From NCBI GenBank assembly GCA_902791475.1, contig CADAWC010000006.1:1-64000 (forward strand): a stretch of DNA of 64,000 nt, written 5' to 3'. How positions within the stretch are numbered: the first letter of the stretch is position 1; each line of letters opens with the position of its first letter. This DNA comes from Fibrobacter succinogenes. Its GTDB lineage: Bacteria; Fibrobacterota; Fibrobacteria; Fibrobacterales; Fibrobacteraceae. This document shows, piece by piece, positions 8,143 through 15,821 of this stretch. Both the position numbers and the translations under genes were made by a program. The notes beneath the pieces were generated by a model. That model was given only the letters and a program-made list of their open reading frames with translations. It did not search any database and was not told where the DNA came from.

Positions 8143-8989
8143 CTTGTCTTCTTCGTGAATACGTTTCACAGGGGTATTGCTGGAACCATTCTCTTGTTTT
8201 GGCGGGAGTGGGCCAATATCCACAAGTCTTTTCGTTGACGACGGGAGCGTTTCTCATGCCGAAAAATGAAGGCTCGGTGACAACGGTGTCTAGACAGAGC
8301 GTGACATCGCGGATAGGAATGGGGTAGACTTCGTCGGCTTTGTCTTCGCTTTCAAACCATACGGTTTCATTGGGCTCATCGAAACAGACTCCCGAAGAAT
8401 TGATCAGGTCTTTTTTTACGAATCCTCTGTATTTGGGGGAAGGAATTTTGTGTCCCCAGTTAATGACGAACCATCGTCTTGTAATTCTTGGTAAGGAAAT
8501 TTCCTCGAGCTTTGGTCCGTGTTTTAATTCAGGGAAGGAATCGTTCCAGAACTTATATTCCCATCGCATAGTCGTTCTTGGATTTCCGATAGCGATAGCT
8601 GGGATGAACGATACTAACGGAGCGACTAATCCAATGGGGTATGGTATAAGGACCATTCCTGCTACGGCCGTAACGGAGCCGATTGCGGTTGCAGTCTTTT
8701 GGTTTTCGTTGACTTCATCGCTAAATGAATCTTTATGCAAAGTATATGATTTTAATTCTGTTCCTTTATAGACAATCCTCAATTTTCTGCCATCTAGAGT
8801 GTCCGAAATGACTTCGTGTTTAATAGGTGTTCTGCCTATATACAGGGAATCGATATAAACAGCAAAGTTGGCGTCGCTGTAATTCATGACTTGCAGCGTG
8901 TGCTCTATTTTTGCACTTTTGCTGGAGGCACAGCCTAATAAAAAAGCTGTGGCTACCGCAAAGATGAATAAAGAGAAATAAATGCGCAT
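8123..8989 (-). CDS. Predicted lipoprotein with central hydrophobic segment
   Basis: A 288-residue lipoprotein with signal peptide and lipobox FLLGC (Cys20). The N-terminal mature domain (ANFAVYIDSLYIGRTPIKHE) resembles PEGA-like beta-sandwich modules, in which a small bound peptide or sugar-like feature is scaled (Y.G.TP). A central stretch of two hydrophobic segments (about residues 105-140, GSVTAVAGMVLIPYPIGLVA) could cross or dip into the membrane. The C-terminal half has scattered cysteines. Function unknown. The last 20 nt overlap the convergent neighbour, which leaves no room for a terminator between the genes. Confidence 0.6.
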   Translation of the reverse strand: MRIYFSLFIFAVATAFLLGCASSKSAKIEHTLQVMNYSDANFAVYIDSLYIGRTPIKHEVISDTLDGRKLRIVYKGTELKSYTLHKDSFSDEVNENQKTATAIGSVTAVAGMVLIPYPIGLVAPLVSFIPAIAIGNPRTTMRWEYKFWNDSFPELKHGPKLEEISLPRITRRWFVINWGHKIPSPKYRGFVKKDLINSSGVCFDEPNETVWFESEDKADEVYPIPIRDVTLCLDTVVTEPSFFGMRNAPVVNEKTCGYWPTPAKTREWFQQYPCETYSRRRQAKTDKL

Positions 8990-9060
8990 GTTGCTAATAT
9001 AGCATTTGTTCTAGATTAATTTTAAAGGTTGCTCTGTTGTAACGGATTTCGAATGTGCGA

Positions 9061-9088
9061 AAAAGCGGCGCCATTCGGCGTCGCTTTT
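9061..9088 (-). terminator. Hairpin terminator downstream of the small exported protein
   Basis: AAAAGCG (9061-9067) pairs with CGCTTTT, with an inner GCGCC/GGCGT extension. It lies 30-60 nt beyond the stop of the minus-strand gene 9120-9581. The T-tract on the minus strand is short, so efficiency is uncertain. Confidence 0.5.
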
Positions 9089-9119
9089 GTGTGGGTTGGT
9101 AAAATTCAAATCTTTGGTC

Positions 9120-9581
9120 TTAAAATTTAGGACCTTTGGGGAGCGGAATGTGCTCGTTTGGACGTGGAACATCGAACGGCGGGTTTTCTGGGTGCTGTTT
9201 TTCCCATTCGGCGGGGGCGTTTTCTCGCGGATCCTTTCCTGGACGGATTAAGTCTTCGCGCGAGTTGATGATGTTCTCGTTGCCCTTGAATGTGTTTATG
9301 GCGTTGTTGCTCGTTTTTTGCAAGTTGATGTCTTGCTGGATATCCTTGATTTCGGCATGGGCATTTGCCTTGATGTCCAAGAGAATTTGTTGCCGTGCTT
9401 GCTTGCGTTCTTCACGTAAGCGCTGCCAGTCTTCTTTCTGTTTCTGTCCAAGATCAGGAACGTCTTGCGAAATTTCAGACCTTTCTGCAGGCGTCGCGAT
9501 ATCGGATTCCGGTTGAGCAAACGGAACCGCCACGAATATCGAGCTAGTCAAAAGTGCAATAAGTTTGTTTGCGTTTTTCAT
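9120..9581 (-). CDS. Small exported helical protein
   Basis: A 153-residue protein with a signal peptide (MKNANKLIALLTSSIFVAVP, then FAQPES). The mature part holds a charged helix (KQKEDWQRLREERKQARQQI) similar to residues 53-75 of the neighbouring repeat protein (DFKKMREESKEARKGLLDKI), followed by a Pro-rich, low-complexity tail. The two genes are probably paralogues. The start at 9581 is preferred over 9665 because it gives a clean signal peptide, has AAGG upstream, and avoids overlap with the preceding gene. It is likely cotranscribed with 9658-10494. No function recognised; presumably periplasmic. Confidence 0.65.
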   Translation of the reverse strand: MKNANKLIALLTSSIFVAVPFAQPESDIATPAERSEISQDVPDLGQKQKEDWQRLREERKQARQQILLDIKANAHAEIKDIQQDINLQKTSNNAINTFKGNENIINSREDLIRPGKDPRENAPAEWEKQHPENPPFDVPRPNEHIPLPKGPKF

Positions 9582-9657
9582 AGCGTTAACCTTGAAAAGA
9601 CTCGGAAAAAAGAGGGCGACGGATGCTCCCGCCGCCCAGATTTTAGGAGGAAAGTCC

Positions 9658-10494
9658 TTATTCAACCTGTGCTACGGTCTTTTCTTCTTTTACAGTTTCT
9701 TTTTCAGCCTTCAAAGCTTCGCGTTCTGCTTTCTGGGCTTCACGTTCAGCCTTTTTAGCTTCCATTTCAGCCTTGCGAGCTTCACGTTCAGCCTTCAAAG
9801 CTTCTTCGCGTTCAGCCTTCAAAGCTTCTTCGCGTTCTGCGCGCTGTGCTTCGAGTTCAGCCTTCTTAGCTTCCATTTCAGCCTTGCGAGCTTCACGTTC
9901 AGCCTTCAAAGCTTCTTCGCGTTCTGCGCGCTGTGCTTCGAGTTCAGCACGCTTTGCTTCCATTTCGGCCTTCTTGGCTTCGCGTTCGGCCTTGCGGGCT
10001 TCTTCGCGTTCAGCACGCTTAGCTTCTTCTTCGGCGCGCTTGGCTTCCATTTCGGCCTTCTTAGCTTCGCGTTCAGCTTTCAAAGCTTCTTCACGTTCAG
10101 CACGCTTTGCTTCGGCTTCAGCCTTCTTTGCTTCATGTTCGGCCTTCTTGGCTTCCATTTCAGCCTTGTGAGCTTCGCGTTCTGCCTGGAGTTCTTCTTC
10201 CGTCTTCGGGGTCGGCGGGAGAATTTCCGGCTTCGGCGGCTTCGGGGCTTCTACCTTGGCTTCGTCCTTTTCGAGCTTGATCTTGTCGAGGAGACCCTTG
10301 CGGGCTTCCTTGCTTTCTTCGCGCATCTTCTTGAAGTCTGCCTTGTCGACAACTTCAGCTTGGACTTCTTCCGAAATTTCAGCGGAGATTTCGGCCTTGA
10401 CGCTCTTCATGTCAGAAGCATTGCTTTTGGCAGATGCTGTGGCAAAAAAGGCGAGCGTAGAGATTGTGAGGATTGCAATGAATTTTGATTTCAT
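9658..10494 (-). CDS. Exported protein with 29-residue Ala-Glu-Lys helical repeat
   Basis: A 278-residue protein. After a signal peptide (cleavage near ATASA-KSN) comes a short acidic region, a helical segment shared with the downstream paralogue, a Pro-rich hinge (APKPPKPEILPPTPK) and then a charged helix from about residue 104 to 268. That helix is built of AExEAKK heptads with an AEREEALK octad after every third heptad, giving units of 29 residues. The composition (Ala, Glu, Lys, Arg) predicts a long periplasmic rod, single helix or coiled coil, reminiscent of the TolA linker. It may be a spacer or envelope-spanning tether. Unknown partner. Confidence 0.75.
   Translation of the reverse strand: MKSKFIAILTISTLAFFATASAKSNASDMKSVKAEISAEISEEVQAEVVDKADFKKMREESKEARKGLLDKIKLEKDEAKVEAPKPPKPEILPPTPKTEEELQAEREAHKAEMEAKKAEHEAKKAEAEAKRAEREEALKAEREAKKAEMEAKRAEEEAKRAEREEARKAEREAKKAEMEAKRAELEAQRAEREEALKAEREARKAEMEAKKAELEAQRAEREEALKAEREEALKAEREARKAEMEAKKAEREAQKAEREALKAEKETVKEEKTVAQVE
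9691..10185 (-). repeat. Tandem 87-bp coding repeat
   Basis: DNA encoding the helical rod repeats with a unit of about 87 bp (29 codons), subdivided into 21- and 24-bp pieces such as TTCAGCCTTCAAAGCTTC and TTCAGCCTTGCGAGCTTC on the plus strand. The near identity of units suggests recent expansion by slippage or unequal crossing-over, so copy number may vary between strains. Confidence 0.8.
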
Positions 10495-10724
10495 GATTCT
10501 TCCTATGGTTGTGGGTGGATTTTTTTTGTTTCCGCCTTGTATTTAGCAAGAACCGTGCCAGTTTTTAAAAAATGCCGAAATTGCGTGAAATTCGCCACTT
10601 TTGCACGGAAATACCGATTCTTTTGCCATAAAGCCCATGAAAAAACGAGGTAATTCGCCTCAGCGGGGACAAAAGTTCCGAAAATTTTATTCCCCTTGCA
10701 ATAGTCTAAAAATGTGGGTTGGCT
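10495..10724. other. Non-coding gap
   Basis: This is the upstream region of the repeat-protein gene (minus strand). It has no supported ORF. An AT-rich segment around 10520-10570 could hold the minus-strand promoter, but no convincing -35/-10 pair was seen. Confidence 0.4.
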
Positions 10725-10874
10725 GTTAAGTGAAAAGAAAGCAGGCTGTCAGCGAGAGAATAAAGCGTCGGCCAAGGATGGGGAGGGTGCAGGGAGGGGC
10801 CCGTGCGGCCTTCGCAACTCCGAGCTTGGGCCCCGCCCGCATGCTTTTTAGTTTGCTTTATAAAAGCATTTTTT
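10725..10874 (+). ncRNA. Candidate structured RNA with terminator
   Basis: A GC-rich island in an AT-rich gap. GGGGCCC at 10796-10802 pairs perfectly with GGGCCCC at 10828-10834. The purine-rich 5' part (AAGTGAAAAGAAAGCAGGC) can pair roughly with the 3' part (GCATGCTTTTTAGTTTGC) to close the molecule, and a T6 intrinsic terminator follows at 10854-10874. No ORF of useful length fits. It does not match motifs I know for RNase P, SRP RNA, tmRNA or 6S RNA, but a divergent 6S-like RNA cannot be excluded. Strand is chosen from the terminator. Confidence 0.4.
10854..10874 (+). terminator. Intrinsic terminator of the candidate RNA
   Basis: TGCTTT (10854-10859), loop ATA, AAAGCA (10863-10868), then TTTTTT. 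It ends a GC-rich, non-coding segment and lies 160 nt upstream of the secretin gene. Confidence 0.6.
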
Positions 10875-11033
10875 GATTGATCATGTGTTTTTCATAAAAT
10901 TTTTTTCTATTTTGAGAAACACTTATTATATCGTTTCTTAGATCCTTAATATTATCCCGGGCAGGGGCCGCAATTGTAGCGCCAAAGAGCGTTCGCATTG
11001 AAAAAGCGGGCATGCGCATTTTAGGAGAATCGT

Positions 11034-12830
11034 ATGCTTCTAAGGATTCTGGGAATTTCCCTTTTGACATTGTTGTTGTCTTCGTCGCTGGCGGGCGCTT
11101 CGTCTTCGGTGGCGCGTTCTGTTAGTACGCCGAAAACGTTCTCGAGGTCTGCTCGGACTTCATCGGGGGCGGTTACGCTTGATTTTGTGGATGTTGCGCT
11201 CTCGGAGGTGGCACGGACGCTTTCGCTTGCGTATGGGACTTCCATTTTGACGGATGATGCGGGCGATGTGCGCGTGACGTTTCACTTGGAGGGGGTTAGC
11301 CTTTTCGAAGGGCTGACTTCGCTTTGCGCTGCGCATGGGCTAGATGTGGTGCTGGAGGGGCGTGTGTACCATATTCGACGATCGCGTGTGCAAAATGGTT
11401 CGATTGCGCTCTCGGATTCAGGCGTAGTCGTTGATGTCAAAAACATGAACGTGCGCGAGTTCGTGAAGGATTTTGGGCTGAACACGGGCGTGAATGTGCT
11501 TGCGGATTACAACGTGGATGGTGTGGTGAGTGGGAATCTGAGGGGAATGGTTCCGGAAATGGCGTTTCGCGTGCTGATGGAATCGAACGGTTTTAAGGTG
11601 CGTGGCGAGCGCGGGTGTTTGCGGGTTTCTCGTGCAAAAGCGGGGAACGGCGGGAAAGCTCTGAACGGTTCGCCGGATGGCGCGGAAGTTTCTGTGGAAC
11701 GTGCGGGAGACCTTTATTCGGTGGATTTGCAGTCAGCTTCGCTCAAATCGGTGCTTAAGGCAATTGCTGAAGAAGCGGGGCTCAATTTGGCGGTTTATGG
11801 CGACTTGAATGAAACAGTGCAGATGTCGTTTAAGGATGTTTCGTTGCCGGAACTTTTAGCGTCACTTTTTCGCGGAAGTGCGTTCACGTTTCGGCTAGAT
11901 TCGTCGTCGCTTTGGGTCTCGGAAGAAGGGGCGAAAGCGCTTGCCGATGTACAGGTATTCCCGCTAAAGCATGTGTCGCCTGAGAAGGCTATGGCGCAGC
12001 TTTCGAAGTTTATGAAAGGATCGGAACTGAATGTTTCGGAATATCGCGAGCAGAATTCACTGGTGCTTGGAGGTTCGCCGCGAGCGATTGCGCGTGCTGC
12101 GGAGCTCTTGAAAATGGTCGATGTGCCCCAAATGCAGGTGACGCTTGCGTGTGTGATTGTGGAGTTTCGCAAGGGACGTGGTTTTGCGATTGGTGTGCGG
12201 AGTGGGGCAACGCGAAATGTGGGAGAGCGCGATATTCAGGTACGCGGATTCTTTGATTTCTTGGGCAAGGATATTTCCAAATCGGGGGCGTTCGGAAAAA
12301 TCGGGATTTTGCCGGATCGCTTTGAACTAGAGCTTTCGTCGATGGAAGAGAACAACGAGGCAAAGGTGCTTGCGCGACCGCGCGTGACAACGTTGAACGG
12401 CAACAAGGCGGAACTCAATGTGACGAATACGGTCTATTATCTTGTCAGTCAAGTTTCTGCGGATGGGTATCCGATTACGGATTACCGCTCGTTTAACGAT
12501 GGTATTTCGCTGGAACTCACGCCCACGATGACGCAAGATGGTTTGATAACGTTGTCTGTGTCGCCGGAAATCAAGACGGCGGGCAGGAGCACTGGCGATG
12601 GGCCGCGAGACATCAGTTCTCGGAACATGAAGACAACTGTGGTGTTGCGTGATGGTGAAACTTTGTGCTTGGGCGGGCTCATTCGCAAGAACAAGACGGA
12701 GGTGCGGCAGGCGGTGCCGTTCTTGGGGAGTATTCCGTTGCTTGGGCGCTTGTTTAGCTACACCTCCGAAGAAGAGGACGAAAGTGAACTCGCGATTTTC
12801 ATTACGCCAACAGTTGAAGTTAAACGATAA
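11034..12830 (+). CDS. Secretin (GspD/PilQ family)
   Basis: Outer-membrane secretin ring subunit for a type II secretion or type IV pilus-like machine, 598 residues. After a signal peptide (MLLRILGISLLTLLLSS) it has three STN/N-type modules (about residues 45-117, 125-200 and 225-300; for example LDFVDVALSEVARTLSLAYG), an N1-like ring module (about 305-365, SPRAIARAAELLKMVD) and the secretin core from about 367. The core shows VLARPRVTTLNGNKAEL, a TTVVLRDGETLCLGGL strand and the hallmark VPFLGSIPLLGRLF near the end. The start follows AGGAGAATCGT. It leads a locus with a GspC/PilP-like protein and three pilin-like proteins. No pilotin-binding tail is evident. Confidence 0.9.
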   Translation: MLLRILGISLLTLLLSSSLAGASSSVARSVSTPKTFSRSARTSSGAVTLDFVDVALSEVARTLSLAYGTSILTDDAGDVRVTFHLEGVSLFEGLTSLCAAHGLDVVLEGRVYHIRRSRVQNGSIALSDSGVVVDVKNMNVREFVKDFGLNTGVNVLADYNVDGVVSGNLRGMVPEMAFRVLMESNGFKVRGERGCLRVSRAKAGNGGKALNGSPDGAEVSVERAGDLYSVDLQSASLKSVLKAIAEEAGLNLAVYGDLNETVQMSFKDVSLPELLASLFRGSAFTFRLDSSSLWVSEEGAKALADVQVFPLKHVSPEKAMAQLSKFMKGSELNVSEYREQNSLVLGGSPRAIARAAELLKMVDVPQMQVTLACVIVEFRKGRGFAIGVRSGATRNVGERDIQVRGFFDFLGKDISKSGAFGKIGILPDRFELELSSMEENNEAKVLARPRVTTLNGNKAELNVTNTVYYLVSQVSADGYPITDYRSFNDGISLELTPTMTQDGLITLSVSPEIKTAGRSTGDGPRDISSRNMKTTVVLRDGETLCLGGLIRKNKTEVRQAVPFLGSIPLLGRLFSYTSEEEDESELAIFITPTVEVKR

Positions 12831-12846
12831 ATGTTTTTTTTTCTTC

Positions 12847-12896
12847 GTCATCCTGAGCGAAGAACCGCAGGTTCGAAGTCAAAAGATCCAGTGAAG
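12847..12896. repeat. GTCATCCTGAGC...GATCCAGTG dispersed repeat
   Basis: GTCATCCTGAGCGAAGAACC followed by GGTTCGAAG and AAAGATCCAGTG. The same element appears in shortened or inverted form at 23584, 23998, 55299 and 59681. It lies between the secretin gene and the next real start and adds a misleading N-terminal extension to the downstream frame. Confidence 0.7.
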
Positions 12897-12917
12897 TCTA
12901 GTAAACGAAATAAAAAA

Positions 12918-14156
12918 ATGGAGGGTAAATTTTTGTTTTGGAAAAAAAGAATCGCGCCAGTTGCAGCTCGGATGATGACGTGGGAGGTAACGACGTCTTT
13001 TGACGGGACTCTCACGGAAACGGAATTGCGCAAGCGATTTGACGAAGATTTTAGAGATGTATTTAAAGCTGGTTTTGCAGATGGCGAGTGCGCGGTTTTC
13101 TTTTGGCCGCTAGTTTCGTTCAATGCGTCGGATGGACGTAAACATCGTTATCTCGTGGCGGTGGCGGATGAACCGTTGGAAAATTACCGAAAAACGTTTG
13201 ACCGTTGCTTGCCAAAACAAATTGCGTTGTATGCAATTGCTGACAAAATATTGCGAGGCGAATGGGATGGTGAGAATTGCTTGAAGTGTGATGAAACGTG
13301 CGTGGAGTGTGGCGGCGAATGTGCGGAGGTTGCGGATAATGGAAATTTGTTGTTTGTCGCGCTTTGCGAACATTGCGTGTACATCCTCGTTTTTATGGAA
13401 GGTCGTTTATGTCATTGGTCAGAAGAATACGGCTACGGAGAAACGTTTGATGACGCTTGTCGGGAACGTGTAGCGCGCTTTAAGGAATTCTTGAAAGCTG
13501 ATGAATTGTTTGCGAAAATGAATGACGTGGGGGAGTTTGTTGTTTGCTGTGAAAAAGTTGGGACTGTCGAGGAATCGCTGCATGTGAAAAATCTCTTTCA
13601 AGTGGCTGCACGCGATCCGTTTTGGTGTGGCAAGGATTTAGACGCGTGCGATTCAATGAAACCTAGCGAACGGCAACGGTGGACTATGCGTGCTGTGGCG
13701 GTTCTTATTTTGTGTGTGGCTATTTTTGCAATTTGTGATGATATGACGGATGCACTTTATGCAAAAATTATTGATGGTGAGTCGCGTAATTCGTTTGTTG
13801 ATGCTGCGCCTGTTGAATTAAGTCAGCCCGCCGCACGCGATTTGGAAATGCTTGCTTGGGCGGAGGGCCATCGCGATTTGCTCCCTGCCAAATGGACTCT
13901 CGGACGTGCGGGTTTTGTGGATGGTGTCGCATCTAGAAGTTGGCGAACTTCACGAGGAACCTGTGATTCGTCGGAATTCAGTTTGCTTGGAATTGTGGGC
14001 GGGCGAGTGGCGCTTGTGAAAACATCCGCAGGTGAAACGAAAACGCTCTCAGTCGGTGATTCGCTTTCTCGATACCGCGTGAAGCAAATTGGAATGAACG
14101 ATGTTGTGATGCGTTGTGGTCGTAAGGAGGTTCGTTATGCGCTCAAAATGCGGTAA
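12918..14156 (+). CDS. Bitopic assembly protein with GspC/PilP-like C terminus
   Basis: About 412 residues from an ATG at 12918. A cytoplasmic domain of about 250 residues is followed by one membrane span (about 257-275, MRAVAVLILCVAIFAI), a short periplasmic stretch and a C-terminal module (about 355-412: LLGIVGGRVALVKTSAGE, LSVGDSLSRYRVKQIG) that matches the GspC/PilP homology-region pattern, the part that contacts the secretin. The cytoplasmic part could play the GspL/PilM role. It contains a cysteine cluster (CLKCDETCVECGGEC, about residues 116-130) that could bind zinc. The frame is open to 12831, but the first 29 codons derive from a dispersed repeat. The fusion reading is inference; GspC-like function is the better supported part. 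Confidence 0.6.
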   Translation: MEGKFLFWKKRIAPVAARMMTWEVTTSFDGTLTETELRKRFDEDFRDVFKAGFADGECAVFFWPLVSFNASDGRKHRYLVAVADEPLENYRKTFDRCLPKQIALYAIADKILRGEWDGENCLKCDETCVECGGECAEVADNGNLLFVALCEHCVYILVFMEGRLCHWSEEYGYGETFDDACRERVARFKEFLKADELFAKMNDVGEFVVCCEKVGTVEESLHVKNLFQVAARDPFWCGKDLDACDSMKPSERQRWTMRAVAVLILCVAIFAICDDMTDALYAKIIDGESRNSFVDAAPVELSQPAARDLEMLAWAEGHRDLLPAKWTLGRAGFVDGVASRSWRTSRGTCDSSEFSLLGIVGGRVALVKTSAGETKTLSVGDSLSRYRVKQIGMNDVVMRCGRKEVRYALKMR

Positions 14157-15114
14157 CGTTCTTCCGCTTGTGTTGGGACTGCTGCTTGTGCTTTCGATTC
14201 TCGTGACATCAATGCTCCGCATGCCGGGGACGCTCCGCCGAAATGTATCGCTTGTTGCAAAAGAAACTCAGGAAATGTATTTCGCGGAATCGGCGGTGCT
14301 CGCGAAACTGAATGGCTTTCCGGACGGCTATTTTGCGGAACTTCCGATTGTCGAATCTCGGATTCTTGGGCCATGGACCGAATGGCGTGTTCGCGATAAA
14401 TTCCAGTTCATGCTGGGGAGTGAATACGGGCGATTCTCGACTTCGGAATGGGCGCGTTGTGCCATAGTGCTGGAGCAGAATTTGCATGAACGCATTTTGC
14501 ATTCAGTGGGCTTGAAAAACTTGTCGGGAAATCGTCGCTTTTTTAAACTGGATTCTTCAGATGGTCTCTCTGCAGAACGCACGATGGCGATAAATGTGAG
14601 CGCTGGCGATTTGACGTTAGATCTCGGCGAATCCCGCGCTTTTGACAGTGCTTTTGAAAATCTGCGAAGTTCGCGAAAGTCAATTCGTTCTTTTATGGCA
14701 AATGTCGAGGGCGATGTCAAGATTCGTGGGAATGTTCACTTCGATACACTTCGGATTTATGCGACTGGTTCTGTAAGCGTTCAAGGAAATGTAGCCGCTG
14801 ACTTTGCCGAAATCTTTGGGCTTGCTAGCGTGACTGTCTCGGGAAATGTATCGCTTGCGGGTTCGCTCCTCTCGAAACAGAATATTGAAATTTCTGACCG
14901 TGCACAAATGAAATTTCCGAGCGTGGCGCTTGCGGTCGGCTATCGCGAAAACCGCTTGGTGCTCCTTGAAAAGTCTGTGTTTGAAGGCTTGGCGATTGCG
15001 CCGTCTGGAACTGTTGAGCGAGATTCTTCGGCAAAAATTCTTGATTCGACGCAAGCGCTCTTACCCTTTTGCATGGACACTCGCAATGTCGTATTTTCCC
15101 GGAGGCGCTTGTGA
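14137..15114 (+). CDS. Pilin-like/PilX-like protein with beta-repeat C terminus
   Basis: A 325-residue protein. Its N terminus (MRSKCGNVLPLVLGLLLVL, then SILVTSML) resembles minor pilins of the PilX/GspK type, with a hydrophobic helix near the start but no classical GFTL.E cleavage site. The C-terminal half has repeating short strands (GDVKIRGNVHFDTLRIYATG, SVSVQGNVAADFAEIFG, SVTVSGNVSLAGSL) resembling a bactofilin-like beta-solenoid. The start at 14137 is fixed by AAGGAGG 7 nt upstream; the stop overlaps the next gene at GTGA. It would be a tip or assembly-priming component. The beta-helix reading is inference. Confidence 0.6.
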   Translation: MRSKCGNVLPLVLGLLLVLSILVTSMLRMPGTLRRNVSLVAKETQEMYFAESAVLAKLNGFPDGYFAELPIVESRILGPWTEWRVRDKFQFMLGSEYGRFSTSEWARCAIVLEQNLHERILHSVGLKNLSGNRRFFKLDSSDGLSAERTMAINVSAGDLTLDLGESRAFDSAFENLRSSRKSIRSFMANVEGDVKIRGNVHFDTLRIYATGSVSVQGNVAADFAEIFGLASVTVSGNVSLAGSLLSKQNIEISDRAQMKFPSVALAVGYRENRLVLLEKSVFEGLAIAPSGTVERDSSAKILDSTQALLPFCMDTRNVVFSRRRL

Positions 15115-15416
15115 CTCAATCTCGTCATGGGTTTACGTTGCCCGAAGTTTGCGTGGCACTCACGATCTTTCTCGTTGGAACAACAGCTCTCCTTGGCGGT
15201 TGGAATTTCTTCAATTGCGAAGTGGCTGACGAACGTATGCGCTTGGACGAGTTTTACGACGCGCTGGGTACAATGGAATCTTTGATTACGAATCGCCCGA
15301 ATTGCGCGGACTCTCTGTCGATTCGCCTCACTCGTGTTCCTGGCAGTTCACATTTGGCGTGGGCGGTTGTTGCGAGTGAACATTATTCTCTCAAACGCCT
15401 CGTGCGTTGTCGATGA
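15111..15416 (+). CDS. Prepilin-type N-terminal cleavage protein
   Basis: A short pilin or pseudopilin of 101 residues with a textbook prepilin peptidase site and hydrophobic helix: SRHGFTLPEVCVALTIFLVG. Cleavage would follow the Gly before FTLPE. The start is a GTG at 15111, supported by GGAGG six nt upstream and by 4-nt overlap (GTGA) with the previous stop. The globular part is small, with two or three cysteines. It probably adds to the pseudopilus of the adjacent secretin machine. No prepilin peptidase gene is present in the window. Confidence 0.75.
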   Translation: MTQSRHGFTLPEVCVALTIFLVGTTALLGGWNFFNCEVADERMRLDEFYDALGTMESLITNRPNCADSLSIRLTRVPGSSHLAWAVVASEHYSLKRLVRCR

Positions 15417-15435
15417 GGTTCGGAGGCATTCTTAT

Positions 15436-15720
15436 TTGCAAATGAATCTAGCTGAGCCTAAAACTTCTCGTCACGGCTTTACTCTCTTGGAAATGCTTAT
15501 CGCCATGACTGTGGCCGCGATCCTTACAACCGTCTCGTTGAACGTCTATTCGATGTTCCATCATGGCATTGTTGCAACTTCGGACAACTATGTCCACTTT
15601 GCGACCGGGAAAGCTCAAGAACTCTGTTGCCGCACCCGCTTTGTGCGTGGCCTCCCGCCTTGCGACACTACCTCGGGCGCATCTCGTGCATTCCGTGATT
15701 CCATCCGATTGCGCTACTAG
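15436..15720 (+). CDS. Prepilin-type N-terminal cleavage protein (second)
   Basis: A pilin-like protein of about 94 residues with the site SRHGFTLLEMLIAMTVAAIL, including the conserved Glu at +5 after cleavage. Either the TTG at 15436 (GGAGG 9 nt upstream) or the ATG at 15442 (spacing 15 nt) may initiate; the TTG has the better spacing. The last gene of the secretin locus, 19 nt after the previous stop. The C-terminal part is short and Arg/Cys-rich, so it may be a truncated pseudopilin. Confidence 0.7.
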   Translation: MQMNLAEPKTSRHGFTLLEMLIAMTVAAILTTVSLNVYSMFHHGIVATSDNYVHFATGKAQELCCRTRFVRGLPPCDTTSGASRAFRDSIRLRY

Positions 15721-15821
15721 TATAACTGGATGTCTCGTTTTTCGAACTCGACATGACGAAGGGTGGTGCGACTTCTTGCCTCGCATTTGCTGCTTTCCCC
15801 GCGATTCTCGAAAAAACACTA

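Noticed and set aside
9640-9660. AGGAGGAAAGTCC, reminiscent of the RNase P RNA core
   Set aside because: It falls between and within coding genes, with no other RNase P elements around; the AGGAGG is a ribosome binding-like chance match.
9691-10185. Regular repeats suggestive of a CRISPR array
   Set aside because: Units are contiguous, coding and without spacers; they encode a helical rod. No other array-like pattern was found in the window.
9565-10488. Phe/Ser-rich 307-codon frame over the coiled-coil gene
   Set aside because: It is the reverse-strand reading of the Ala-Glu-Lys repeat; the minus-strand reading has a signal peptide and heptads.
10858-11070. 70-codon minus-strand frame before the secretin gene
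   Set aside because: It overlaps the secretin start and a terminator; no ribosome binding site or motif.
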